Of a DNA stretch of 64,000 nt, positions 36,861 through 45,201 are shown piece after piece. The notes beneath the pieces were generated by a model. It searched no databases and was not told where the DNA came from. It saw only the letters and a program-made list of their open reading frames with translations. Position 1 is the stretch's first letter. Every line of letters begins with the position of its first letter. Source of the DNA: Planococcus ruber (lineage in GTDB: Bacteria > Bacillota > Bacilli > Bacillales_A > Planococcaceae). A program made the position numbers and the translations under genes. Location: the NCBI RefSeq assembly GCF_022819085.1, contig NZ_JALHAG010000001.1, forward strand, positions 62,001 to 126,000, in the 5' to 3' direction.

Positions 36861-36971
36861 ATGCAGGCGAATTCACCGAAAATTGACCATTTTCTGCTAA
36901 CTATCGAAAAGAACAAGCCTATCGTCGACGCACATAGCTTGTGAAATAGAATTATTTTTTGGAGGTGCAAC

Positions 36972-37907
36972 ATGGCACGATACATCGGCAAACGATTGAT
37001 CTATATGGTGATCACATTGGCATTGATTGCAACATTTACATTTTTCTTAATGAAGATTTTACCAGGTTCCCCTATCGCTTCCGCAGATAAATTATCTCCA
37101 GAACAAAGGGCAGTAGTAGAAGCACGGTATGGTTTAGATGAACCTCTGCCTGTTCAATATTTTGATTATATGTTTGGCTTGTTAAAAGGGGATTTAGGTA
37201 TTTCAATTAACCAATTTAAAGGAGCAAATGTTACAGACCTGATTATTAGCCGTATGGGTCCATCTGCTCAAATTGGTTTCCAAGGTATGGTGCTGGGAAC
37301 AATTCTCGGCATCTTGCTTGGAATGATTGCTGCCTTAAGGCAGAATAGTTGGATAGACTACTCTAGTACGCTTGTTGCGATTATTGGTATTTCCATTCCA
37401 TCGTTTGTATTTGCTTCCTTGCTGCAATACTGGTTCGGTTTGAAACTGGAATGGTTCCCGGTAGCTTTATGGAAAGACGGCTTTATGTCCAGCGTCTTGC
37501 CATCCATCGCGTTGGCGATGTTCCCGCTTGCAACAGCGGCACGTTTCATCCGTACAGAAATGATTGAAGTTTTAGGTTCTGACTATATCACTTTAGCAAA
37601 AGCAAAAGGTGCCAGCGGTTCAGAAATCGCATTTAAACATGCGATCCGTAACGCATTGATTCCGTTAATTACGGTTCTTGGTCCAATGGCAGTCGGTATT
37701 CTTACTGGTTCTTTAGTAGTCGAGCAAATTTTTGCAATTCCAGGAATCGGGGAGCAGTTTGTAAAATCAATCATGGTGAATGACTTCTCAATCATTATGG
37801 GAACAACGATTTTCTTCTCAGTCTTCCTAATTATCGTTATCTTGATTGTCGATATTTTGTACGGCGTTATCGATCCGCGCATCCGTCTTTCAGGAGGTAA
37901 AAACTAA
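36972..37907 (+). CDS. oppB: Oligopeptide ABC transporter permease OppB
   Basis: A 311-residue permease with about six membrane segments. It starts with MARYIGKRLIYMVITLALIA, has the docking loop DYITLAKAKGASGSEIAFKHAIRNALIPL, and ends in DILYGVIDPRIRLSGG. The start is ATG behind TTGGAGGTGC, and the stop overlaps the oppC start by one base (TAATG). In B. subtilis Opp imports signalling peptides for sporulation and competence as well as nutrient peptides; the family role is assumed here. Confidence 0.94.
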   Translation: MARYIGKRLIYMVITLALIATFTFFLMKILPGSPIASADKLSPEQRAVVEARYGLDEPLPVQYFDYMFGLLKGDLGISINQFKGANVTDLIISRMGPSAQIGFQGMVLGTILGILLGMIAALRQNSWIDYSSTLVAIIGISIPSFVFASLLQYWFGLKLEWFPVALWKDGFMSSVLPSIALAMFPLATAARFIRTEMIEVLGSDYITLAKAKGASGSEIAFKHAIRNALIPLITVLGPMAVGILTGSLVVEQIFAIPGIGEQFVKSIMVNDFSIIMGTTIFFSVFLIIVILIVDILYGVIDPRIRLSGGKN

Positions 37908-38926
37908 TGACCCAAAATCTAGAAAAACTGCCAAAAGGTTCATTTGAACGCATCACCGTAGACACAAAACAGGCAGAACGCATCACGAAGCCGAGTGTCA
38001 GCTTCTGGCAAGATGCTTGGATGCGCTTAAAGAAAAATAAAGGGGCAATCGTCAGTATCATCCTTTTCGGATTGATTGTCATCATGTCTTTTGTTGGGCC
38101 AATGATCAGCCCTTATGAGCCAAATGCTCAAACAATCACGCATGCAAACTTGCCGCCCAAGATTCCAGGAATTGAAAAACTGGGGATCATGGATGGAACA
38201 GGTTCTCTTGGCGGCAAAGAAGTCGACTTGTATGATATGAAAAATGTCGAAGTCAATTATTGGTTCGGAACTGATGGGCTTGGTCGTGACATGTTCTCGC
38301 GTGTATGGAAAGGAACGCAAGTATCCCTATTCATCGCATTTGTCGCTGCCGCAATCGACATGTTTATCGGTGTTATTTACGGCGGAATTTCCGGTTATTT
38401 CGGTGGCCGCATTGATGATATCATGCAGCGTGTCGTCGAAATTTTAACAGGTATTCCAAACTTGGTTGTTGTTATTCTCTTCATCTTGATCATGGATCCG
38501 GGGATTCTCGCGATCATTATCGCTTTGACCATCACCGGTTGGACGGGGATGTCACGGGTAGTTCGTGGACAAGTACTGAAATACAAATCCCAGGAATTCG
38601 TTTTGGCTTCCCGCACATTAGGGGCGAGCGATTCCCGCATTATTTGGAAACACTTGATGCCTAACGTGTTAGGCATCATCATCATCAATACGATGTTCAC
38701 GATTCCTGGCGCCATTTTCTTCGAGGCTTTTTTAAGTTTCATTGGACTTGGTCTTCAAGCACCCGATGCATCGCTTGGAACATTGATCAACGATGGTTAT
38801 AAATTGCTTCAATACCAGCCGCATATTTTAGCATTCCCGGCTGTCCTATTAAGTATTATCATGATTTGCTTCAACTTGATCGGCGATGGTCTTCGTGATG
38901 CGCTGGATCCGAAGATGAAAGATTAA
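37907..38926 (+). CDS. oppC: Oligopeptide ABC transporter permease OppC
   Basis: A 339-residue permease, longer than AppC because of an insertion after the first membrane segment (about residues 70-110) on the outer side. The FGTDGLGRDMFSRVWKGTQVSL motif and the docking loop EFVLASRTLGASDSRIIWKHLMPN are clear. The end reads IGDGLRDALDPK. It is translationally coupled to oppB and lies 13 bases before oppD. Confidence 0.94.
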   Translation: MTQNLEKLPKGSFERITVDTKQAERITKPSVSFWQDAWMRLKKNKGAIVSIILFGLIVIMSFVGPMISPYEPNAQTITHANLPPKIPGIEKLGIMDGTGSLGGKEVDLYDMKNVEVNYWFGTDGLGRDMFSRVWKGTQVSLFIAFVAAAIDMFIGVIYGGISGYFGGRIDDIMQRVVEILTGIPNLVVVILFILIMDPGILAIIIALTITGWTGMSRVVRGQVLKYKSQEFVLASRTLGASDSRIIWKHLMPNVLGIIIINTMFTIPGAIFFEAFLSFIGLGLQAPDASLGTLINDGYKLLQYQPHILAFPAVLLSIIMICFNLIGDGLRDALDPKMKD

Positions 38927-38939
38927 GGAGGAAAGTTAA

Positions 38940-39995
38940 ATGGAGAAAATTTTACAAGTAAAAGACCTCGAGCTTTCCTTTAACACATTTGGTGGGGAAG
39001 TCAAAGCGATCCGAGGCGTTAACTTTGATTTATACAAAGGTGAAACGTTAGCAATTGTAGGAGAATCCGGTTCTGGTAAATCGGTTACGACAAAATCGAT
39101 CATGCGTTTATTGCCTGATCATTCAGCTGAATTTAAAAATGGAGAAATCCTATTTGGCGGCCGTGATCTGACGAAATTGAGCGATAAAGAAATGCAGAAG
39201 ATTCGTGGAAAAGACATTTCGATGATTTTCCAAGATCCAATGACTTCTTTAAACCCGACGATGCCGATTGGCCGTCAAATTACTGAACCGTTATTGAAAC
39301 ACCAAAAAATTGGCAAAGAAGAAGCGAAAAAAGTAGCGATCGATTTGCTTCGCCTTGTTGGGATGCCTAAGCCAGAATTGCGGATGAAGCAATATCCGCA
39401 CCAATTCTCAGGCGGTCAGCGCCAGCGTATCGTAATTGCCATCGCCTTAGCCTGCAATCCGCAAATCTTGATTGCGGATGAGCCGACTACGGCACTCGAT
39501 GTTACGATCCAAGCGCAGATTCTAGAGCTGATGAAAGACCTTCAGAAAAAAATTGACACATCGATCATTTTCATAACCCATGATTTAGGGGTTGTTGCGA
39601 ATGTAGCTGACCGTGTAGCTGTTATGTACGGCGGCAAGATTGTGGAAATTGGAACAGTGGATGAAATTTTCTATAATCCACAGCATCCATATACATGGGG
39701 ACTATTAAGTTCAATGCCTTCATTGGATACAGAAGAAGCGAAATTATATGCCATTCCAGGAACTCCTCCGGACCTTTTGGATCCGCCTAAAGGAGATGCG
39801 TTTGCACTTCGCAGCGAATATGCATTGCAAATTGATATGGAGCAAAACCCTCCATTCTTTAAAGTCAGCGATACACATTCTGCTGCAACTTGGCTCTTGC
39901 ATCCGGATGCTCCGCAAGTGGATCCTCCTGCGACGGTTATCGAGCGCATGAAGAAATTTCCGGGAAGCCGATATTATGAAGGGGGCGCAATTTGA
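38940..39995 (+). CDS. oppD: Oligopeptide ABC transporter ATPase OppD
   Basis: A 351-residue ABC ATPase: Walker A GESGSGKS, signature [15 protein letters not shown], Walker [15 protein letters not shown]-loop [21 protein letters not shown]. The C-terminal peptide-transport domain lacks the Cys cluster seen in AppD and instead reads [25 protein letters not shown], the known OppD variant of Bacillales. It starts with ATG behind AAGGAGGAAAG. Its stop overlaps the oppF start. Confidence 0.94.
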   Translation: MEKILQVKDLELSFNTFGGEVKAIRGVNFDLYKGETLAIVGESGSGKSVTTKSIMRLLPDHSAEFKNGEILFGGRDLTKLSDKEMQKIRGKDISMIFQDPMTSLNPTMPIGRQITEPLLKHQKIGKEEAKKVAIDLLRLVGMPKPELRMKQYPHQFSGGQRQRIVIAIALACNPQILIADEPTTALDVTIQAQILELMKDLQKKIDTSIIFITHDLGVVANVADRVAVMYGGKIVEIGTVDEIFYNPQHPYTWGLLSSMPSLDTEEAKLYAIPGTPPDLLDPPKGDAFALRSEYALQIDMEQNPPFFKVSDTHSAATWLLHPDAPQVDPPATVIERMKKFPGSRYYEGGAI

Positions 39996-40933
39996 TGGCA
40001 GAAAAATTACTTGAAATCAAAGAGTTAAAACAGCATTTTAATGTAGGCAAACCCAATGAAGTAAAAGCGGTAGACGGCATCAGCTTCGATATTTATCGCG
40101 GTGAGACACTTGGATTGGTAGGGGAATCCGGTTGTGGGAAATCTACAACTGGCCGCTCGATCATCCGATTGTACGATGCAACTTCAGGCGACGTTTTTTA
40201 TGAAGGCGAAAACGTACACGGCAAGAAATCCAAGAAAGATTTGAAAAAGTTCAATCGCAAAATGCAGATGATTTTCCAGGATCCTTATGCTTCCTTGAAT
40301 CCTCGTATGAAAGTCATGGACATTATAGCTGAAGGCATTGATATTCACGGCCTGGCTAAAAATGCAGCAGACCGCAAGAAAATGGTTTTTGATTTGCTCG
40401 AAACAGTTGGATTGAACAAAGAGCACGCGAACCGTTACCCACATGAATTTTCAGGTGGACAGCGCCAGCGTTTAGGAATCGCCCGCGCACTGGCGGTAGA
40501 ACCGGATTTTATCATTGCCGATGAACCGATTTCTGCCCTGGACGTTTCTATCCAGGCGCAAGTGGTTAACTTGTTGAAAGAATTGCAAGAAGAAAAAGGG
40601 TTAACGTATTTGTTTATCGCCCACGATCTGTCGATGGTTAAATACATTTCAGACCGTATCGGCGTTATGTATTTCGGTAAAATGGTTGAGTTGGCTCCAG
40701 CAGAAGATTTATATAACAATCCAATGCATCCTTATACTCAATCTTTGCTTTCAGCCATTCCGCTTCCAGATCCGAATTATGAGCGCAACCGGGTCCGTAA
40801 ATCCTACGACCCTGCTATCCATAATTACACAGAGAAAGACGATGTGAAGATGAGAGAAATCACCCCTGGGCATTTTGTACAATGTTCAGAAAGCGAATTC
40901 CAGTCCTTGAAAGCATCTGCTGCGGTAAAATAA
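39995..40933 (+). CDS. oppF: Oligopeptide ABC transporter ATPase OppF
   Basis: A 312-residue ABC ATPase: Walker [20 protein letters not shown], signature [15 protein letters not shown], Walker B FIIADEPISALDV, and [21 protein letters not shown]. The C-terminus reads EITPGHFVQCSESEFQSL. ATG 39995 overlaps the oppD TGA by one base and is preferred; an in-frame TTG lies one codon upstream at 39992. It is the last gene of the opp operon and is followed by a strong terminator. Confidence 0.94.
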   Translation: MAEKLLEIKELKQHFNVGKPNEVKAVDGISFDIYRGETLGLVGESGCGKSTTGRSIIRLYDATSGDVFYEGENVHGKKSKKDLKKFNRKMQMIFQDPYASLNPRMKVMDIIAEGIDIHGLAKNAADRKKMVFDLLETVGLNKEHANRYPHEFSGGQRQRLGIARALAVEPDFIIADEPISALDVSIQAQVVNLLKELQEEKGLTYLFIAHDLSMVKYISDRIGVMYFGKMVELAPAEDLYNNPMHPYTQSLLSAIPLPDPNYERNRVRKSYDPAIHNYTEKDDVKMREITPGHFVQCSESEFQSLKASAAVK

Positions 40934-40942
40934 TATAAAGTA

Positions 40943-40978
40943 AACGATGATTCCATACTTTGGAATCATCGTTTTTTT
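40943..40978 (+). terminator. Terminator after oppF
   Basis: AACGATGATTCCA (40943-40955) pairs with TGGAATCATCGTT (40961-40973), followed by TTTTT. Confidence 0.9.
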
Positions 40979-41031
40979 CTTTCAATTTATTGAAATAATG
41001 ATAAAATTAAACTACAACAGGGAGAGGGTGC

Positions 41032-42252
41032 ATGGCAACAATGAAATGGACAAAATTAACAATTACTAGCGCACTGATGCTAAGCACATTGGCATCCACT
41101 ACAGTTATGGCGGCTGAAGATAAAGAGGCAGCTCCTGACTTTACAACACGTACATATCATTCACTAGAAGTGAATGAAGAAATTTTAGCTACTTCACAAT
41201 TATTTAAATACGATTCCGGACTGACTTTTGAATATCCTGATGCAGTAAGAGGCATTTTTGTAACGGGGCATTCTGCTGGGGGCGAGCGTTTTGAGAAGCT
41301 GGTTGATTTAATCGATACAACGGACCTAAACGCCATGGTAATCGATTTTAAAGAAGATATGGGTTATCTGACTTACAAGCCGGAAGAAGGATCACCGCTG
41401 GCGAAATTGGGCATTGGACAGCCTTTTATAAAAGATCCGCGGGCAGTACTGGAAAGAATGGAAGAAAAAAAGATTTACCCAATTGCACGAGTGGTTGTCT
41501 TTAAAGATTCGGAATTGGCAAATGCTAAACCCGAGCTTTCATTTGTCGAAGGCAATGGAATATGGAAGAACGGGAGAGGCGAGTCGTTCGTCAATCCATT
41601 TTTGAAAGAAGTCTGGGACTATAATGTCCAAATTGCAATCGAAGCGGCGAAGCTTGGGTTTAAGGAAATCCAGTTTGATTATGTGAGATTTCCTGAAGGG
41701 TTTGAAAAACGTGCAGACACGCTTCAATATTCAATGGGTGAATATGCAGACTCTGATTTAGATCCTGTTCAAAGACGAGTAGAAGCTGTCACAGATTTTG
41801 TAGCCTATGCCAGAGAACAGCTTAAACCGTATGATGTAGAAGTTTCGGTGGACATCTTCGGCTATTCAGCGACACTTCCGGAAGCGCCTGGAATTGGACA
41901 GAACTTCTCTCGAATTTCTGAGAACGTGGACGTCATTTCTTCTATGATCTATCCAAGCCACTGGACTTCTTATTTTGGCATTGCGAAACCCGATTTGGAG
42001 CCTTATAAGCTAGTTTCTGAATATGCAAAAGTGGAAAACAAAAAACTGGGCGAATTGAAAGATCCACCGGTATCGCGTCCATGGCTTCAAGACTTTACCG
42101 CTTCCTATTTAGGGGCAGGAAATTACTTGAACTACGGGAAAGCGGAAGTGGAAGCCCAGATCAAAGCCTTGCATGATAATGGCATTGACGAATACCTTCT
42201 ATGGAATGCCGGCAATAGTTATTCACCCGGCGTGGATTATACACCTGAATAA
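41032..42252 (+). CDS. Secreted putative glycoside hydrolase (DUF4015 family)
   Basis: A 406-residue exported protein. The signal peptide ends near VMA (residue 27). The body is the DUF4015 TIM-barrel domain: RGIFVTGHSAGGERF, then DLNAMVIDFKEDMGYLTY, GFKEIQFDYVRFPEGF with the likely catalytic-side Asp, VEVSVDIFGYSA, ISSMIYPSHW and YLLWNAGNSY. The family is thought to act on surface polysaccharide; no substrate is proven. The start is ATG 41032 or 41041, both served by GGGAGAGGG. It is monocistronic, with terminators on both sides. Unlike the GH13 protein at 14435, its acidic barrel residues look intact. Confidence 0.8.
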   Translation: MATMKWTKLTITSALMLSTLASTTVMAAEDKEAAPDFTTRTYHSLEVNEEILATSQLFKYDSGLTFEYPDAVRGIFVTGHSAGGERFEKLVDLIDTTDLNAMVIDFKEDMGYLTYKPEEGSPLAKLGIGQPFIKDPRAVLERMEEKKIYPIARVVVFKDSELANAKPELSFVEGNGIWKNGRGESFVNPFLKEVWDYNVQIAIEAAKLGFKEIQFDYVRFPEGFEKRADTLQYSMGEYADSDLDPVQRRVEAVTDFVAYAREQLKPYDVEVSVDIFGYSATLPEAPGIGQNFSRISENVDVISSMIYPSHWTSYFGIAKPDLEPYKLVSEYAKVENKKLGELKDPPVSRPWLQDFTASYLGAGNYLNYGKAEVEAQIKALHDNGIDEYLLWNAGNSYSPGVDYTPE

Positions 42253-42268
42253 TGGAGCAGCATGATGC

Positions 42269-42310
42269 AGCCGCAAGAGGAAAAGCGCCAAATTCCTCTT
42301 GCGGCTTTTT
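42269..42310 (+). terminator. Terminator after the DUF4015 gene
   Basis: AGCCGCAAGAGGAA (42269-42282) pairs with TTCCTCTTGCGGCT (42293-42306), followed by TTTT. Confidence 0.9.
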
Positions 42311-42683
42311 AGTGAATAAGAAAAATAAAAGCTTCCGGACTTTTTCTCAAGCAGACGAAACTATTTAAAAGGTGAAACGTACTATAAAGAGAAGACTTTA
42401 TTTTCAAATCTTCACTTGTAATTGAGAATAAATTTTTTTCACAATAGGGTTTAATAGGGACAGGATGCGGGTATTTTTAATAATATGTACGAGAGAATGA
42501 AGCCGTGAAATTATAACGATAATGTGACAAACTCTACAAAAATAATAGTTTTTTTGTCTAAGGTATGTTCAATTGAAAGCTAATATTGTATAATGAATGT
42601 AGAGCTTCTATATTATAGTGATTCTAATTTAATAAATTTCTAATATGATTTAACTTGAATCCGAAAGGAAGTGTTCCACTATG
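42311..42683 (+). promoter_or_regulatory. AT-rich control region of spx
   Basis: This stretch of about 370 bases has no credible gene. It holds a SigA-like promoter (TGTTCA at 42566-42571, 17 bases, TATAAT at 42589-42594) and, 18 bases further, a PerR-like palindrome at 42613-42627. The length and AT content fit the multi-promoter control known for spx in B. subtilis, but other promoters could not be assigned. Confidence 0.5.
42613..42627 (+). promoter_or_regulatory. PerR-like box before spx
   Basis: TTATAGTGATTCTAA matches the PerR consensus TTATAATNATTATAA at 13 of 15 positions and lies just after the -10 of the spx promoter. PerR repression of spx is established in B. subtilis, so peroxide induction is likely here. 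Confidence 0.65.
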
Positions 42684-43079
42684 ATGGTAACTCTATTTAC
42701 TTCTCCAAGCTGTACGTCTTGCCGGAAAGCAAAAGCGTGGCTAGAAGAACATGAAATTCCATATACTGAACGCAATATATTTTCTGAGCCGTTAACAATC
42801 AGCGAGATCAAAGAAATCTTGCGCATGACAGAAGACGGTACAGATGAAATAATTTCGACTCGCTCGAAGATTTTCCAAAAATTAAATGTTGATGTCGAGA
42901 GCCTGCCTCTACAACGCTTATATGAGTTAATCCAAGAACATCCAGGATTGTTGCGCCGTCCGATTATCATGGACGAAAAACGTCTCCAGGTTGGATACAA
43001 TGAAGACGAAATTCGCCGTTTCCTTCCGCGCAAAGTTCGTGCTTACCAATTGCTCGAAGCGCAGCGTATGGTGAACTAA
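42684..43079 (+). CDS. spx: Spx, thiol-stress transcription regulator
   Basis: A 131-residue ArsC-fold protein, nearly identical to B. subtilis Spx. It has the redox switch Cys10-x-x-Cys13 ([14 protein letters not shown]), the conserved [24 protein letters not shown], and the RNA polymerase alpha-CTD-binding surface. Oxidised Spx redirects RNA polymerase to thioredoxin and thiol-repair genes. Its level is set by ClpXP with the adaptor YjbH, encoded at 47332-48129 in this window. ATG 42684 is preferred over 42681 because it gives the family N-terminus [10 protein letters not shown]. Confidence 0.98.
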   Translation: MVTLFTSPSCTSCRKAKAWLEEHEIPYTERNIFSEPLTISEIKEILRMTEDGTDEIISTRSKIFQKLNVDVESLPLQRLYELIQEHPGLLRRPIIMDEKRLQVGYNEDEIRRFLPRKVRAYQLLEAQRMVN

Positions 43080-43090
43080 AAAAGCTACGT

Positions 43091-43140
43091 AAGCTGTCCA
43101 GTCTTTATGAACTTTCATAAGGAAATTATGGACAGCTTTT
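43091..43140 (+). terminator. Terminator after spx
   Basis: AAGCTGTCCA (43091-43100) pairs with TGGACAGCTT (43129-43138), with an inner TTATGA/TCATAA stem, followed by a T-run. Confidence 0.8.
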
Positions 43141-43202
43141 CTTTATCTAAAATAGTTGCATAATTTGGTGAAATAATCTAGACTCGTATGTACTTAAGAG
43201 TT

Positions 43203-43217
43203 CCTGAATGATTCAGG
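43203..43217 (+). promoter_or_regulatory. Perfect palindrome 1 upstream of mecA
   Basis: CCTGAAT-G-ATTCAGG is a perfect 7+1+7 inverted repeat in the spx-mecA gap. The single-base centre argues against an RNA hairpin and for a protein-binding site. The regulator is not recognised. Confidence 0.45.
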
Positions 43218-43250
43218 CAGAAACTTTTTCTTCTCTTAGGAAACACGATA

Positions 43251-43264
43251 TACTAGTACTAGTA
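43251..43264 (+). promoter_or_regulatory. Perfect palindrome 2 over the mecA promoter
   Basis: TACTAGTACTAGTA is a perfect 14-base palindrome. It overlaps the last bases of TATACT (43249-43254), the best -10 for mecA. A repressor site is plausible; its owner is unknown. Confidence 0.45.
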
Positions 43265-43328
43265 AGATAAGACAAGCACGGCATAGAAGGACGATCCTCT
43301 TAGTCCATTTCGAAAGGAGAGGTGTAAA

Positions 43329-43985
43329 ATGGAAATCGAAAGAATCAATGACAATACAGTTAAATTTTACATTTCCTATCTCGACGTTGAAGAACGGGGT
43401 TTTAGCCGTGATGAAATATGGTTTAACAGAGATAAAAGTGAAGAGCTTTTTTGGGAAATGATGGATGAAGTGAATGAAGAGGCCGACTTTATAATGGAAG
43501 GGCCTTTATGGATCCAAGTCCAGGCGATGGATAAAGGACTTGAAGTGACGGTTACCCGTGCACAATTAACGAAAGACGGGCAGAAGATCGATATGCCTGA
43601 TGATATAGAAGAACGCCGTAAAATGTTTTCAAGCGATGATGCCAACACAGCTGATTTCGATGAATTCGAACCGGTTTTTGATGAACCGGATGTGAAAAAA
43701 CTTGAATTTACTTTTGCTTTCAACGAAGTAGACGAGTTGTTGCCAATTGCACGGCGCTTAATGTATGTGCCGATTGAATCTGCCTTGTATCATTTCGAAA
43801 ACAAATACTACTTGCATGTGAGCTTTGACGATCTGCTTCATTCTGAAGACGATGTCAAAGACAATACAAGCATCATTTCCGAATACCTACAAAGTTCACC
43901 TCTAACAATTCACCGGTTAGAGGAATATGGCAAAGAGATCTTTAAACAAGATGCTTTGTCGAACGTTCTCTATTATTTCGGATAA
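43329..43985 (+). CDS. mecA: MecA, adaptor for ClpC
   Basis: A 218-residue adaptor of the same length as B. subtilis MecA. The N-terminal substrate-binding part begins MEIERINDNTVKFYISYLDVEERGF. A Glu/Asp-rich linker (about 95-120) follows, and the C-terminal ClpC-binding domain runs from about residue 125. MecA brings substrates such as ComK to ClpCP and promotes ClpC hexamer assembly. It lies between spx and coiA, as in B. subtilis. The ribosome site is AAAGGAGAGG. Two palindromes upstream suggest separate control. Confidence 0.96.
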   Translation: MEIERINDNTVKFYISYLDVEERGFSRDEIWFNRDKSEELFWEMMDEVNEEADFIMEGPLWIQVQAMDKGLEVTVTRAQLTKDGQKIDMPDDIEERRKMFSSDDANTADFDEFEPVFDEPDVKKLEFTFAFNEVDELLPIARRLMYVPIESALYHFENKYYLHVSFDDLLHSEDDVKDNTSIISEYLQSSPLTIHRLEEYGKEIFKQDALSNVLYYFG

Positions 43986-44010
43986 AATCCCCTTTCGAGG
44001 GGATTTTTTT
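43985..44010 (+). terminator. Terminator after mecA
   Basis: AAATCCCC pairs with GGGGATTT around TTTCGA, followed by a T-run. Confidence 0.8.
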
Positions 44011-44059
44011 ATTGCTTATATTCGGGAATATTCTTACAATTGAGTGGGAGGTGTTTTCG

Positions 44060-45142
44060 ATATTAATCGCATCATTAGCCGATCGATCCATCATTAATCT
44101 TTCACACATTCATCAAAAGGAAAGTCTTCTGGCTCTTCGGGAAAAAGAACGGTTCTATTGTTCCCGGTGCCATACACCAGTCGTCTTAAAAGTCGGCGAC
44201 ATAAAAATCCCCCATTTTGCCCATAAAACGCTTTCAGGTTGTGACTACTCCCATGAACCTGAATCTTCCTTGCATCTTCACGGTAAACTTTCACTCCTTC
44301 AATTCTTCCAAAACCGACAATTACAATGTGAACTTGAAAAATTCTTGCCGGCTATTCGCCAACGGGCAGACTTGCTCGTAGAAGGGCGAACAGCGATCGA
44401 ATTCCAATGCAGTACGATTCCCCAAAAAGATGTGGTTCATCGGACAGAAGGCTATATGCAGCTTGGAATTGAGCCTATCTGGATTGGCGGCTTGGATGAT
44501 CCCCCTAATGAATCCATCCAAATAATCCGGCTGAAAACCTATGAAACCGAATTGTTTCAGCACAAGGGCCAAAATCCATATTTGCTGGCTTTTTGCCCTA
44601 GCGAGAATCGCTTTTATTATTATTCAAATTTGTTTTATGTGAGCGGCAGCCGAAGAATTGGCAAAGTGAAATCTTTGGATGCTTCACGCCAATCGTTTCC
44701 ATTTGCTGTACCAAAGCGCCTGAGTAAAGAAGAATTCGCACAGGTTTGTGGACTATTCTCCAAAACTCGGCAGCAATTCATTCAAAGCCAGCTGTTTGCA
44801 AAGAACCGGATGCAAAATCTTTTTTGGCGTGCCTGCTATACGCTCCAGCTGGATATGAAAAAGCTACCGATTTCCATTGGACATCCGTTTATCGGTGCAG
44901 AAATCTTTCCGCAGCATGCCGTCTTGTGGCAGTTGCTTGCCGTTGAAGCGTTCAACGGGCAGATTTCAATGGCAAAGCTAATTGAAAGCGGCAAACTTGT
45001 ATTGGCAGATCCGGGCCATTTTGAGAAAGCGGTAGCCTTGCTGGAACAATACTTGGAGCTTTTCGTTATTTTGGCGAGCCAGCCAGATAACTTTACAATG
45101 ATGTATGAGCTTTTATATGATTACTATTGCAATAGCGTATGA
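44060..45142 (+). CDS. coiA: CoiA competence protein, start uncertain
   Basis: About 360 residues. The protein has a zinc-ribbon-like start (RFYCSRCHTPVVLKVG), then IPHFAHKT and the nuclease-like core ADLLVEGRTAIEFQCST with the acidic and EFQ residues of the CoiA nuclease-like domain. CoiA is needed during natural transformation and acts on incoming DNA. Family alignment starts at about ILIASLADRS, and a fine ribosome site (GGGAGGTG, 44046-44053) points to ATA at 44060. In-frame alternatives are GTG 44051, which lies inside that ribosome site, and TTG 44012, which sits in the mecA terminator tail. The gene ends 4 bases into a short frame leading to pepF. Confidence 0.85.
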   Translation: MLIASLADRSIINLSHIHQKESLLALREKERFYCSRCHTPVVLKVGDIKIPHFAHKTLSGCDYSHEPESSLHLHGKLSLLQFFQNRQLQCELEKFLPAIRQRADLLVEGRTAIEFQCSTIPQKDVVHRTEGYMQLGIEPIWIGGLDDPPNESIQIIRLKTYETELFQHKGQNPYLLAFCPSENRFYYYSNLFYVSGSRRIGKVKSLDASRQSFPFAVPKRLSKEEFAQVCGLFSKTRQQFIQSQLFAKNRMQNLFWRACYTLQLDMKKLPISIGHPFIGAEIFPQHAVLWQLLAVEAFNGQISMAKLIESGKLVLADPGHFEKAVALLEQYLELFVILASQPDNFTMMYELLYDYYCNSV

Positions 45143-45201
45143 AAATTGAGAAAATAAGCTATAGTTCGACTCCCGAAAGAGCGGGAAAAGGAGGAAATGG
45201 A

